From assembly GCA_030435675.1 (NCBI GenBank), contig CM059621.1, positions 6,014,001-6,078,000 of the forward strand: DNA of 64,000 nucleotides, read 5' to 3'. This DNA is from Steinernema hermaphroditum. Lineage: Eukaryota > Nematoda > Chromadorea > Rhabditida > Steinernematidae. This document shows, in pieces, positions 24,088 to 34,656 of the stretch. The first letter of the stretch is position 1. Every line of letters begins with the position of its first letter. Made by a program: the position numbers and the translations under genes. The notes below the pieces were generated by a model, which worked only from the letters and a program-made list of their open reading frames with translations, was not told the origin of the DNA and did not search any database.

Positions 24088-24432
24088 GAGAGAAGAGATG
24101 AAACCGAAAAAAACGCGTTTTCTCCAGATGTTCTAAAATCTTCATTTGTTGAGGGCATTCAAATTGACAACTATCCACAAACAAGGTGTGATTTTGTGGT
24201 TGGGAAACAGACGGGTCCGTTGATTACGGTGTGTGTCATCAGTTCGTAAAAGCAATTCAGATGCGACTGCTCCACTAGCACTATGTCACTGGCTAGGCTT
24301 TTCTTTTCTTTACAGTTTCTGAGTCAAAGAGCTATCTTTCCGAAGCCTTACCTGTATCCCAAACACCATGAGAAGGAGAAGCTCCGTCGCTGTTTCTGGA
24401 GGTTCAGCGAAGCCCACTCCGAAGTTTCGCCG

Positions 24433-24615
24433 ATTCCCAGATGCCCCGTGAAGCCCGCCGCCACCGACCGGTTCGACATCAACACCGCATCAGGGATGAA
24501 GCCGACTGCAAAGAGGCATCCTATATTTGTCTATTGTCGGTGTCATGAGACGTCTCCTGTTTTGTCTATTATTCGGTGTCGATAAAGGCGCCTTCGATTT
24601 GTGAACTAAAGTAGT
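24433..24615 (+). repeat. Dispersed repeat R2, copy 1
   Basis: Shares with 26340-26485 the order CCGGTTCGACA, AATGAAGCC-like, CATCCT...TTTGT, TCGGTGTC and a GGCGCC/CTTYGATT tail ending AACTAAAGTA. The end resembles that of R1 (hairpin plus A-rich tail), suggesting a retroposed family. GGTTCGACACC in copy 2 fits a Pol III B-box, but no A-box was seen. Confidence 0.5.
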
Positions 24616-25072
24616 TAGTCTCGCAAACGCGACGGTTTGAGAGGCTTGGAACAACAACTTTTACTTAGCCGTGAAGTCGAGATCTGAACGTTATATTCTT
24701 CAAAACAAACAGAAACTCACTCAACAGTTGTCCTACTATTAGCAAGAAGCACTGCTGACGTAACATCTAATCTAAGTACAATCTTTAGGCCAATCTCTGT
24801 CTGGCTCATATCCGTCCCCATTCACTAGTTCTACAATTTTTAATCAGACAGATTCATGCCAACAGGAAATTGTATGTACGTCGAAATTGCGTATCAAATT
24901 TCTAAACTAACGATTAAAAAATACAAATTTCTTTTAGAGTTCACAATAATATATCCCGACAAGAGATACATTTCAAAGCTAATAACATTAGTTCGGCACT
25001 CAAAACTGCTACATTTCGTACTTCCTGTCGTATTCTCTTTGGCAGATTAATCATATTCTTTTTCTGTTGAAC

Positions 25073-26011
25073 ATGCTGAACGATATCTACAATCGAGCTC
25101 TGGACATCACCATCATTATCCACGTTCCTCTCAAGCTGGCCTCCATCTACGTCGTCTACCGATACTCACCGAAAAGCATGGAGGCTTTACCAATGTTCCT
25201 CCTCAACGTTATGTTCTGGAATTTTGTCACCAACTTCCTCTCTTCGATCTTCCACGTTACGCCCTTGTTTCCAGCAAACTGTTTCCGGGCTGATGGTCTC
25301 ATACGCCTGATAACAAAAAACGAACTTGTCTATCACATTCTCTTCGCGGCTATCTTCACGTGTCTTTTGAACACTGCCCTAGCACTGAGCCTCGCTTTTC
25401 CCTATCGCTATTTCGTATTCGCCTATCCAGATCAAGTGAAAAGAGTAAAGATCTGGTGGGGTGCGATCATCTGCATGGTTCTGCACGTAACCTTTGGCTA
25501 TATATTTGCTTCTTCCTACATAAGCAACATCATTTACTATGACGACTACCCAGTGAAAGCGGAACTGCCTCCTAGAGATGGAGCTTTTTGCTTTCGACCA
25601 TATTCTTGGAAGTTTCCTGCTCTCACACTCGTCGCTGCAACAATAGTACTTACGTTTTCAACCCTTCTCTGGCGGTCACTCCACAAAATGCGCGCGTTAA
25701 TGAGCAAGCAAACGTTGGAACTTCATCGCAAGTACCTTCTCTATTTGTTGATCGTCACTGCTGTTCCTCTCGTATTCGGTGGACTTCCGCTCATACTATG
25801 CAACACGTGCGCTCTGTTTCCTCGTATGAAGTTTGCAACGGAAATGGATATGATCGGAATCCTTGTACTCATGAACCACGGGGCAATTTACTCCATAGTT
25901 TCGATTATTACCTTCAAACCTTATATGGATGCAGCCAGGAGAGCAATTCGGCGTGTGCTTCGAAAGAAAGCGACGGTTACATCTGTGCATGTGGTTTCAC
26001 TAAATGGCTAA
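25073..26011 (+). CDS. Str-superfamily chemoreceptor A (srh/sri-like, intronless)
   Basis: A single open frame of 312 residues with seven hydrophobic segments. Start at the ATG of MLNDIYNRALD, which aligns with the N termini of the paralogues at 55870 and 61029. Marks: SPKSMEALPMFLLNVMFWNF after TM1, PLFPANCFRADG, LAFPYRYFVFA near the end of TM3, LMSKQTLELHRKYL before TM6, MNHGAIYSIVSI and KPYMDAARRA at the end of TM7. These patterns fit the Srh/Sri families; which of the two cannot be settled by eye. The gene lies about 1 kb after srt gene 2 on the same strand. AATAAA follows 30 nt after the stop. Confidence 0.9.
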   Translation: MLNDIYNRALDITIIIHVPLKLASIYVVYRYSPKSMEALPMFLLNVMFWNFVTNFLSSIFHVTPLFPANCFRADGLIRLITKNELVYHILFAAIFTCLLNTALALSLAFPYRYFVFAYPDQVKRVKIWWGAIICMVLHVTFGYIFASSYISNIIYYDDYPVKAELPPRDGAFCFRPYSWKFPALTLVAATIVLTFSTLLWRSLHKMRALMSKQTLELHRKYLLYLLIVTAVPLVFGGLPLILCNTCALFPRMKFATEMDMIGILVLMNHGAIYSIVSIITFKPYMDAARRAIRRVLRKKATVTSVHVVSLNG

Positions 26012-26040
26012 AGTAAAGTTAAAACATAACACCTTATGAG

Positions 26041-26046
26041 AATAAA
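26041..26046 (+). terminator. Polyadenylation signal of receptor A
   Basis: AATAAA 30 nt past the TAA stop at 26011. Confidence 0.6.
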
Positions 26047-26339
26047 ACGGCATAAGTTTGATGCACATCCACTTGGTGTACAGGATGTGTGGAGCGTTTC
26101 CGGTCTTATTCCACTAACTTCATGTAAAGGTGCAAAAGAACGGACAAGCTAAAGAGTAATTAAAAATTTCAACGACGCTACCACGAGATTACACTTTTAA
26201 AGATTTCGAACAGATGCATAATACCACTTGATTTCAACATATATGTCAGCAAGTTGTAAGCTATAGCACAGAAGGCGAAGGTTTCTCGGAGATTAATTAA
26301 GCATGAAACAAGCATTTAAGAGAATTTAAAAGAAAGTGC

Positions 26340-26485
26340 GCCGTCTACGACCGGTTCGACACCACCGCTACGCCAGGAATGAAGCCTGCAGCAATGAAAC
26401 ATCCTCTGTTTGTTTATTTTTCGGTGTCCTGCAAGGCGAAAAGCCTTTGATTAGGGAAATAAACTAAAGTAAAGTAAAGAACCAA
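26340..26485 (+). repeat. Dispersed repeat R2, copy 2
   Basis: See the copy at 24433. This one ends in a run of AACTAAAGTAAAGTAAAG. The interval 26500-26760 after it is GC-rich without a recognised gene. Confidence 0.5.
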
Positions 26486-26847
26486 GCATTTAAAAGAATT
26501 TTGTTTGGCTTGCTGTTTTACTTCCGCCGAGTCGTTGCTGTTTTTTTAAGAACTATAGTGTCGTAGGGGCGGATTCGGAGCTCCCCTCTGCTTCCGCGAG
26601 ATGCGTTCCTGCGACACTGTGTTGCATCCTTGGCATGGAAGTTGCGTCTTCTCCCGTTATGATATCATCAGAGCGGCGACGACCTTTAGGGTGACTTCTC
26701 ACGCCGCCGGATGCATGGCGTCAACGACAATAACATAATAACATAGTGAATTAAGCCGATCATAAGAGCGGAAATATACATGCGAGGATGTGTCATCTCA
26801 TATCCGCTATCCGCGTCTTCTCTTCTCCTCGCTAGTCAGATCTTAAA

Positions 26848-27078
26848 ATGCTACCAGCGCAACGGAGTCTCACCATCAATGTGTCCTTTCAATATGCCTC
26901 TGAGAGTATGGTTACAGAACAAACTATACTGTTTGTGGCAGTCTGCATCGCCCTCATATTGGCTGTTGCCGTTTTTGTCTTCCTCCTTTACTGCATGGCG
27001 TCATTAGCTAATCGCAATGAAGAGCTCCACGAAGGTCTCCGATATGCAGTTTCGGTTTCTGTTCCAGTCACCTTGTGA
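26848..27078 (+). CDS. Small single-pass membrane protein candidate
   Basis: 76 codons from the first ATG, or 56 from the ATG at 26908 (MVTEQTILFVAV). A strong hydrophobic segment (ILFVAVCIALILAVAVFVFL) is followed by a polar tail with NRNEELHEGLRYA. The size and topology resemble the two-exon proteins at 40927-41560, though this one has no intron. AATAAA at 27099 follows the TGA by about 20 nt. There is no known family. The inner start is preferred because it places the hydrophobic segment at the N terminus. Confidence 0.45.
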   Translation: MLPAQRSLTINVSFQYASESMVTEQTILFVAVCIALILAVAVFVFLLYCMASLANRNEELHEGLRYAVSVSVPVTL

Positions 27079-27098
27079 TAAGTGCTCTGTGATTATAC

Positions 27099-27104
27099 AA
27101 TAAA
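27099..27104 (+). terminator. Polyadenylation signal after the small membrane ORF
   Basis: AATAAA about 20 nt after the TGA stop. Confidence 0.5.
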
Positions 27105-27532
27105 TAGTATCGTGCATCATTACCAATAAGTCGTAAAAGACATCAAAGTGCTGTTGTTGAAGTTTCCTTAAGGAGTCCAGATTCTTTTGAGTATTGGACT
27201 AACTTTTGGAACATTCAAATACTAGCAAATCGTTATAGAACCTCATGTAAGGCAGCTTCTCCCGGTGTTTGTCAATGCCCACCCAATTCCGAAACTGTTC
27301 AAAGATCTACAACTCCACGACTTGTTTTCTTCTTTTTTAGGTTCCACCTAGTGCATCTTTGCACGTAGTTCCTTGTTATTATTGAGTGCGTGAATCGCTA
27401 TTACACTATGGTGTCAACGTTATCGCACCATATCACCACACACTAGACGCATTTCCTTTTTCACTAGACACCAAAAAAGTCCGATTTGACGAAATTCTGC
27501 GAAAATGACACTTCGCTTCCCGTTTCGTTAGC

Positions 27533-27539
27533 TATAAAA
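27533..27539 (+). promoter_or_regulatory. TATA box of the Gly/Tyr-rich peptide gene
   Basis: TATAAAA 50 nt before the ATG at 27589. Confidence 0.6.
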
Positions 27540-27588
27540 GAGAAAGAGAATAGCGCACTTGAGACAAACTTCGGCTCGACCTCAAGCA

Positions 27589-27822
27589 ATGAAGACTATT
27601 CTCTGCTTCCTTCTCCTCGCTATCCTGGCTTCTTCGGTCACAGAAGCGTTCTTCGGACTCGGAGGATTGGGAGGAATCGGCGGATGTAACGGCTGTTACG
27701 GTAGCTACGGCTATGGCCAAGGATACGGTTATGGCCAAACCTACGGATATGCATATCCGAACTACGGATATCGTTATTACAACAGCTACTATCACCCCTA
27801 CGCCGGATATGGAAAGAAATAA
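27589..27822 (+). CDS. Gly/Tyr-rich secreted peptide
   Basis: 77 residues in one exon. Residues 1-20 are a clear signal peptide (MKTILCFLLLAILASSVTEA). The mature part starts FFGLGGLGGIGGCNGC and continues as GYGYGQ-type Tyr/Gly repeats, ending YAGYGKK. A C-terminal GKK could give an amidated Gly-Tyr end. Nematode YGGY/YGGW-type peptides (nlp-29-like and caenacin genes of C. elegans) are antimicrobial peptides of the epidermis, and this product has their size and composition; a cuticle-associated role is the alternative. A TATA box lies 50 nt upstream and AATAAA 77 nt after the stop, so this is a compact complete gene. The ATG at 27589 is chosen because it heads the signal peptide. Confidence 0.8.
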   Translation: MKTILCFLLLAILASSVTEAFFGLGGLGGIGGCNGCYGSYGYGQGYGYGQTYGYAYPNYGYRYYNSYYHPYAGYGKK

Positions 27823-27898
27823 GAGTCCGCAAACATTCCCATCACCAAGAACCTAATAATGAATCACTTTTCTGTATGCCCATGAAGTCATATATTCG

Positions 27899-27904
27899 AA
27901 TAAA
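27899..27904 (+). terminator. Polyadenylation signal of the Gly/Tyr-rich peptide gene
   Basis: AATAAA 77 nt beyond the stop. Confidence 0.6.
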
Positions 27905-28251
27905 CATTTCAATTTTTTTTGCACTCGAATAATTAGTAATTATTTGTACGACCAAACCATTTGAATTTATTTGACATTGCGGACAGTTTCGCAAAGAAAA
28001 CAGTGATCACTATAAAACGTATTAATTCTAAGAAAGGGAATTATTTATGAACGAAAATCGTCGTCAGTGGTTACATGTGTAAAGAAATAAGAGTCCTTGC
28101 ACTACCTCTGTTGAGGGTCGGATTATAGAGTTGGATTATAGAATTTCGTAGTGTGAACCAAGCAAGAAAACCCGTTGTTCTCGGACGAAAGTGATAAAAC
28201 TTTAAGATGGCCTCCATAACAGCTCTTTATTCTGCATTGTGACGAGTCTAG

Positions 28252-28505
28252 TTCATCTTCTCATATCGAAGGCTTACGCGACACGTCTCATATATGCACA
28301 AGATCACACTGTTGATCTTTTTCTGAAGATGGTATCCGAACACATTAATTAGCGATAGCATTAATGAGCGCAGGCATCAGAGAGTCCGAGAGCTGATTCC
28401 GGTAGAGGCGCAGACGGTGAAGAACGGCGAATGAAGGAGGATCGTGTCTGATAGACATCAGAGTTTCAGCAATGACTTCTCGGGTGCTGTTGCTGGTCTT
28501 TTTGG
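28252..28505 (-). repeat. R1 repeat, 3' part
   Basis: Minus-strand copy containing the 3' end of the R1 family (TGCATATATGAGACG, then a degenerated hairpin and an A-rich end near 28252). Confidence 0.55.
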
Positions 28506-28710
28506 TAAAACGGTGGAGTCTTCTTGCCCACTACGTGTTTACAAAAACACTAACTGCTAGCGTCACGGTATGCAGCTGTCTACATACACACCTGTACATT
28601 ACTACTGTGTGGGCTCCTTTCATTAGTGAACCCTTTCACGCCAAATGCAGGTGCTTTTAATGAATTTTAGTCTTCTTAGCTTCTTATCGTAATAAGTGAA
28701 GTCCGGCATC

Positions 28711-29688
28711 ATGTCGATTGACGACGTCAACGTCTTCTTCTACTACCTTTTCGGGGTATTTGCCCTATTGTTCGGATTCTTCTTTATCTACATTGCCCTT
28801 CGAAACTCACCACCCAGTCTACGTGTTTACAGAAACACAATTTTGAATTTGACTTTCTGGTATATGCTTGGTCTATTCTTGTTAGGGCTTGTGGCACAAC
28901 CCATTTACAGCAAACATCAAGTTAAATCACTGCAGCTGTGCTTTAACTTTCTAGGCCTGGCCTCACATTTCCATTTCCATGTCAATACTTCGCTCTTCTG
29001 TATAATGCTTCTATGTGCTGAAAATATGGTCATTGCGATGATCATATGTTTCCTTTATCGATACGGACAAATACGGAGTTTGAAATTGAACAACCACCCG
29101 ACAATTTCTTTTGGGCTGTCAATGTGTGTCAGTCTCCACATCATAGGCACCTTATTCTCTATCATTATTATTTACTTTTTTGTTTTACACATTAACTGGC
29201 TAAACGAAAATCAAGTACAAATGCTGTGTTTCACCGAAAGCGGATATTTCACTCTTTCTTTTCTGATCGTGGCTGGGATCGCATCGCTACAAGGAGCTGC
29301 TCTTGTCACACTAGCTACTCTTAGCATCAAGGCATTGAAGTCACAGAAAAGCTTAATGTCGGCCCAAACATATCGTCTTCAAAATCTCCTCACATGGAAT
29401 CTGGTTGTGCTGGTCATCCTTCCTATAGCTATAGACTTATTTCCCTCACTTGTAGCTTTGGTCTCTATGTACTATCAATTGGATTACGCTGATGTGGTCA
29501 TCGGTATACTAAGTCACAGCCTCTTCTTGGAGGCGATGCTTAGCTGGATAGCCACCCTCGTATTTGTTACTTCATATCGAAAAGCTGTACTGAATGTCTT
29601 CAAAAGACAGAAGACGATGGCCAACACTGTGAGCGTAGCTTCTACTACCGTATTTGCTAATGGAGGTATCAACGGTTTGAAGCCATGA
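28711..29688 (+). CDS. Str-superfamily chemoreceptor B (intronless)
   Basis: 325 residues in one exon, seven hydrophobic segments. Start at the ATG of MSIDDVNVFFYYL, the first in frame. Marks: RNSPPSLRVYRNTILNLTFW at the TM1/TM2 junction, AMIICFLYRYGQIR at the end of TM3, LMSAQTYRLQNLLTWNLVVL before and in TM6, and TSYRKAVLNVFKR after TM7. The paralogue at 36383 shares all of these. Family call (Srh/Sri/Srd side of the Str superfamily) rests on the SPPS-x-R-x-YRNT and TYRLQ motifs. Likely a sensory-neuron receptor with unknown ligand. No perfect AATAAA was seen close to the stop. Confidence 0.88.
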   Translation: MSIDDVNVFFYYLFGVFALLFGFFFIYIALRNSPPSLRVYRNTILNLTFWYMLGLFLLGLVAQPIYSKHQVKSLQLCFNFLGLASHFHFHVNTSLFCIMLLCAENMVIAMIICFLYRYGQIRSLKLNNHPTISFGLSMCVSLHIIGTLFSIIIIYFFVLHINWLNENQVQMLCFTESGYFTLSFLIVAGIASLQGAALVTLATLSIKALKSQKSLMSAQTYRLQNLLTWNLVVLVILPIAIDLFPSLVALVSMYYQLDYADVVIGILSHSLFLEAMLSWIATLVFVTSYRKAVLNVFKRQKTMANTVSVASTTVFANGGINGLKP

Positions 29689-30124
29689 AGAACTGTTACG
29701 CCCGGAGATGGCTCATAATAATACCGTGATGAATGGCTGTGTCCTTTTAAATATTACAAACTATTGGACTGTTGAGTTGAAAACGTGTCACTCTTGACGC
29801 TCTTGTTTGTTTGTAACACACAGATTCCACTTAAGGTATTCACCATTGGCACGTGATAAAATCAGCCCACTTTACGGCCAACAGCCGGAAATGCATCCAT
29901 TGAGGTGAAAAACGAGGATTCGACAAAATCAGAGTTAACATGTTTTGTTCTAAAGAAAATTACCACACAAATAATAAATTTTATTTTGAAGACACTCAAT
30001 GTCACAAAACCCAAGCACAACTAAAGTTTTGTAAACAGAAAACAGCTTGCATTTTATTTACTTTTCACAACAACGTTATTACCATGAACATAAAAGGCAA
30101 CATTACAGTTCTAAATTTAGAGAT
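29689..30124. other. Intergenic, nothing recognised
   Basis: Plus-strand open frame at 29940-30329 lacks any supporting feature. Confidence 0.35.
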
Positions 30125-30290
30125 TCAAGTTCCCGTTTCGGGTACAGGAACTTTTCGCTTGAAAAAATTGAACACACTATACAAGATACATGGCCCCATA
30201 ATGAAGCATAAGATCAAAGCGGCAACATACAGGATTGAGTTCGCCACTTTGTTGTTTTTGATGAAGTTCCACAGTCGGCTCCACGTCGAT
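30125..30290 (-). CDS. Possible last exon of a small membrane protein
   Basis: After a good acceptor (CCACCCACCAG, ending at 30291) an open frame reads STWSRLWNFIKNN, a hydrophobic segment (ILYVAALILCFIMGPCILYS), then FKRKVPVPETGT and TGA. No upstream exon could be fixed. The topology resembles the small membrane proteins at 40927-41560. Confidence 0.25.
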
Positions 30291-31136
30291 CTGGTGGGTG
30301 GGAATGTTTGGACCCTCAGAAGATGTTGAACGCACCTATAGAAGAGCACTTCTTCATAAGTACAATTGTTTTCTAAAGCAAATTAGCGATTTCTCGCCGA
30401 AAAAAACAACCTGGCTCTTGAAGGTCGAGTGCGATCGATCTGTACAGCTTTTCGAGCTGTTCGACTGTGAGACTCGTTTTGGGAGTGAGCAGTTTCAAAG
30501 CGGCGTGGAGCCTCTGGTTGGGCGCTGGCGGCGCCATCTGAAAAGCCAGCACGTCTACCGCTTTTGGAATAGTACGACGCAGAATTATAATACATATAGG
30601 TGCTACTCTCAGGAAAGGCTCGCCGAAATCGATAGGAAAATGTGGATACGCCTGTCGTAATTCTCAAAGGCACGTCTGTTTGTTTCGACCCGTTCGATGT
30701 TATAACAATAGACTCCGATAGCCACGCATTCATGGGAATGAGAATGTGCACAAATATCTAGCCTCACGGGTGACTGAATTCCGAGAATGCCAGGGTGGAC
30801 TTCTTCTAATTTTCACAAATAAGAAGTTGAACAAGATCTGTATGTTGTATATTGACTTAAAACGAACTTACCAGTAGCCGCCGCAACATTCTTTCCACAA
30901 GGCCGACTGGCTAATATGGGCAGGTGGCGCTGTTTTCCTACATTATCGATGACTAAAGGGAGCGAGAAAAGGTTGCTGCTGCGAAGTGACGTCGACGTGC
31001 GCGCACAAGATCCGGATGTCGAGCGCCCCAACGAACAAGAATAAATACAAATTAATCGAACACTTACATGACAAGTGTGTACGTCAACACTTACGCTATT
31101 CAGCGCTTGTTTTGAGGGTGCACATAGTCTCTTTAT
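30291..31136. other. GC-richer intergenic stretch, no supported gene
   Basis: Open frames of about 120 codons occur on both strands at 30300-30750, but they are mutual antisense and carry no domain or splice signals. It may be a repeat not otherwise present in this window. Confidence 0.35.
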
Positions 31137-31580
31137 TCGCTTAAATGAATTAAGTGAGCGATCGTTTTAGGCCCTTTGTGCTGCTCGTAATGATAACCCC
31201 TGGCTCCCGGAAGGCCAGGAACCCCAGGGAGCCGTAGTTCCTTCCTCCTGGCCAAGAAACTCTTCATCGTCGACCGACCACCCACGCCGCCATGCCGAAG
31301 ATTCGCTGGAATTAGAGATGGGCAACGGCTCAGCCGTTCCACGGCTCACGGAAGCTGAACGGAAGTCGCGTGGAGGCTTGATGTTGTTCCAGGCCGATGA
31401 GAACTGTCACGTTTGCGAGACAAGCCGAAGATTCGTTGCAACACCGAGCCATGCCGGAAATTGGACTTCACTTCATTGACTGCGCTCCACCGGATCTGCT
31501 CTTCGCCCACGCCGCCAAGCGGAAGATGCCCTTGCACGGCGAAATGCCGTTGATTGAAGAGATAAAACTGGATGATCTCC
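31137..31580 (+). repeat. R1 repeat, long diverged copy
   Basis: Holds the 5'-middle block (AATTAAGTGAGCGATCG), the hairpin (GGCTCCCGGAAGG ... CAGGGAGCC) and the 3' end (GCACGGCGAAATGCCGTTGATT, AGATAAA). Confidence 0.65.
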
Positions 31581-31924
31581 TTAAGCGTTGCAACAGTTCT
31601 TCATCTCTAACACTCCCAGATTTAAATAATCTTGAAAATGACATTCTAGAATTAAGTATGTTCAAATGAGCTTTTGAGTCAGTCTGTGTTTTCACCGAAC
31701 AAAAACACAGCGTGCTATCTAAGACGCCGTCGTTACAATCTAATTCCAGTGTTCTCGGTTCTGTGTGCCTCCCCTACCGCATTTCCACTACTGTACTTTC
31801 AACTCCCGTTCTCACTGACTGAAATCTATTCCCCTACAGCATCTGTAGAGTGCTTTTGCTGTCAGTTACCCCACCTTCAGAATGAAATTATGCGAGTAAA
31901 GGTTCTTTTATTTGTGTCGGTAGC

Positions 31925-32160
31925 GAACGGACGGGTCGCCTTGCCAGAAATGAGTTGAGCGAGCGGTCGTTCTTACCCGTCGTCTTGTCAAAAAAACGGC
32001 CAACACCGCCCGACCTCGCAAGCCGAGGATTCCCTGCAACTTCAAAGTCTACATCGCTAGCTGCTTCGATGATGGATTCCAATTCAATTGCTCCATCAGT
32101 TCTCAGCCTTTCCAGTGCCCGCGCATTCATTCGATTAATTTGTTTCGGGAACGAGTGACC
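31925..32160 (+). repeat. R1 repeat, diverged copy
   Basis: Begins with the GAGTTGAGCGAGCGGTCGTT block of R1 and continues through CGGCCAACACCGCC and GCCGAGGATTC. The hairpin segment is missing. Confidence 0.5.
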
Positions 32161-32745
32161 CTTGACGTATGTGTTGTTTATCGCCATGTTGAAACGGCCG
32201 GCCGGGTGTACAAACACTTTTTACAGTGATGATTGTTATTTTGAAATTTGCCTGAAATACTTATACGATATTCAACCCTTCACATAAACAACATTGAAGA
32301 CAGTTTTTAGATCAGGACATCTGTCATCTCAATTAAGCGTGAATTTCAATTGTTCGTTGTAAAACATGCAAGCGATGTTTTTGGTTTTGTTGATATGCAC
32401 TAAAAGTGTACATAAACTTTGACCACTTGTGCACTCTTTGTTGATAATTTCATACACCCACTCGATTACTCAACAGCCACGTTACTGTAACGGAATGCGG
32501 TCCCCTTATACATATTACCCTATATCTAATTTAGCCGTTCTGTAGATGTTAATGTAATTTGAGCAGAAGCAACTCCCCGAGCTTTGGAACAAAATGTTAC
32601 TTTTGACTGTGGTTCAAAAATACATAAAAATATATGGACATGATTCACAGTTTGTTTACGATGAAAATAACATGATTCACTCTGTTTCTATTCAAAGGTG
32701 ACTTTTATTATTTTGTTTCAGGGTAAATGGCATCACATATTGAAT

Positions 32746-33190
32746 TCAAATAGAGCTCAATGGAACATGTACAAAAAAAGTCAGCAAAAACAAGTATATT
32801 CGCATCGAAGTGTTGGTTCTATAGTGATCGGACTCATTAGAATGCACTTCTCCAGATTCATCCTCATTGAAAAGAGTCATGGTTCTTGTACGACTGTCCA
32901 CCTGCTCAGCTTCTTCATTTCTACGCTCTACTGTTTGACGTTGAATTTCCCGTTGGCGCTGACCTCTCGAACTAGTGCGTCATTCTGGCGCTGCGCCTCT
33001 AGGAGGTCGATTGCGAGACGATCGGAATCGTTGAATGCCTTCTTCTCTATCTTAACCAGCCTGTTGGGAGGGACCTGAATGGGATATAGGTGGTGGAATA
33101 GGGTAGAACAGAAGGGCGCATTACCTCAGCACGATCTGAGATGTCGTCCCAGTCGAAAATTTCTTCCCATGTACGAGCGACGCTACTCAT
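32746..33190 (-). pseudogene. Coiled-coil protein gene broken by a one-base frameshift
   Basis: Exon 1, 33190-33125, reads MSSVARTWEEIFDWDDISDR; a 50-nt intron (33124-33075, GTAATG...ATTCAG) leads to exon 2, which reads VPPNRLVKIEKKAFNDSDRL and LLEAQRQNDALVREV before hitting a stop in a neighbouring frame. Shifting by one base at about 32960 restores a heptad-like continuation (QRQREIQRQTVERRNEEAEQ) and an acidic stretch, then a hydrophobic end before TGA at 32746. Either the gene is dead or one base is missing in this assembly. No known family was recognised. The stretch 32161-32745 next to it holds nothing further. Confidence 0.45.
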
Positions 33191-34377
33191 CGCGATGACC
33201 TGTCGCAAACAAAATCGCTGTTTCTACAAATAGTTAACCACGAGACGCTGTGGGGCGAGAAAAGACGAGCACTTTTGTTTTGCACACAAGTCGTGGGCTA
33301 TGAAATTTCGGTTACGATTCTGATTGTGGGAACTGCGAAATGAGCGACCCTAGATCGAGCTTCGCTTGGGTACTCATATCTTGTAAGTGGCTTATACATT
33401 TGAGGACTGAGGGATTTTAGTGTCTTAACATCCGACCTACCGAATTATCAAAGTGCGTCTTGAGTATGTGATTGATCAGGCGATGTTGCATGGTGACAAA
33501 CAAGGGTCTAGACAGGAGTCTAGAAAGCCATACAGAAATTGAGACCTGTGAGACCGGTCGCTTTTTGTCGGTCTTACGCTTGGATGCTCATGGAAATGAC
33601 TTTTTTTGAGCCACCTTATAGATACGATTTTGATGTTAGAACCCTGAAAACATTTGTTAGAACCTTCACGCCAGCGTGGGCAGTCTTGAACTCTGCCGAT
33701 GAAGCCATGCCACCGCCGCCGATCTCCCACCAGCGGCTGATCACATCGGGCCATGGCCCGAACACCCAGAAAGTCAGTTGGCGGGCAGCCACGTACCCGC
33801 GCGACCGATCTCCCTCCATTTCCCCTCCCCTCTTCATCACACGTCTATATAATATGGAAGAGTGCAACCCCGGCACACCTTAAGGGCACACAAGGAGTAA
33901 CTCGGATGAGACCCGTCCGGGTTGGACAGCAGTACGGACCAATTTTAAAGTTCGATCCAAAAATTTTCGATTGAACTAGCTTTGCCCCAACGTCAATGTC
34001 CATCACAATCGAAAAATTCATCCAAACAACGAAGAAGTTAATTCAAGAATTTTCGGGTTTGATCGCTAATTGGACCTTGTTTTGCTGTTTGGTCTAATTT
34101 TTTTGATCGTGCTGTCCCGCGACATTGGGTCCACATGAAAGTGTCTCGGTGGGACTTCAAAATTGTCCCGCCCTGCAAAAAATGCGGTTTTCGGGTTCAA
34201 CACAAAAGCAACTTTAGCCATAATCGATGACTTCTTTATATCTGAAATGAGTGTCTTGTGCCTCGACAGCTGCAGTCCACGACGACTTGAAAAGTGGCAG
34301 TTGATTAGAACTGCGGCTCCCTATCATGGCACAACAAAGTGCATGAACACAGTAGGATTTGGAGCAAGATCGCGTGA
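33191..34377. other. Intergenic, repeat-like, no gene
   Basis: A GAGACCGGTCGC motif near 33549 recurs at 50526, suggesting another old dispersed repeat. No coding signal was found. Confidence 0.35.
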
Positions 34378-34420
34378 CGGATTCATTTCCTTTTCGGTGC
34401 ATCATGGCAAAGAAAACTCG
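34378..34420 (+). pseudogene. Decayed copy of the first-exon start of the lysine-rich gene
   Basis: GATTCATTTCCTTTTC, TGCATC and ATGGCAAAGAA match the 5' end of the gene at 34657 almost base for base, but the acceptor TTTTCAG has become TTTTCGG. The frame after the ATG (MAKKTRSETKSRK) soon diverges and ends. Confidence 0.55.
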
Positions 34421-34656
34421 CAGTGAAACAAAAAGCCGAAAGTCGGACGAATACCCCTGTTCGAATTGCGTGCAAACGTCGAATCGCACCGGGACCAGAG
34501 CGAGCCTGCACGCGCGGTACTCACCAGCGGCCTAAAACAGCGCGCTGGCGGCGTTCCAGCTTCATGCATTTCTTGGGTTATTTTCTCAGTCGCTGCCTTC
34601 CTTAATTTGCTTTTGGCGCAATTCCCCGTTGTGATTCAGTTCCTTTTCAGTGCATC

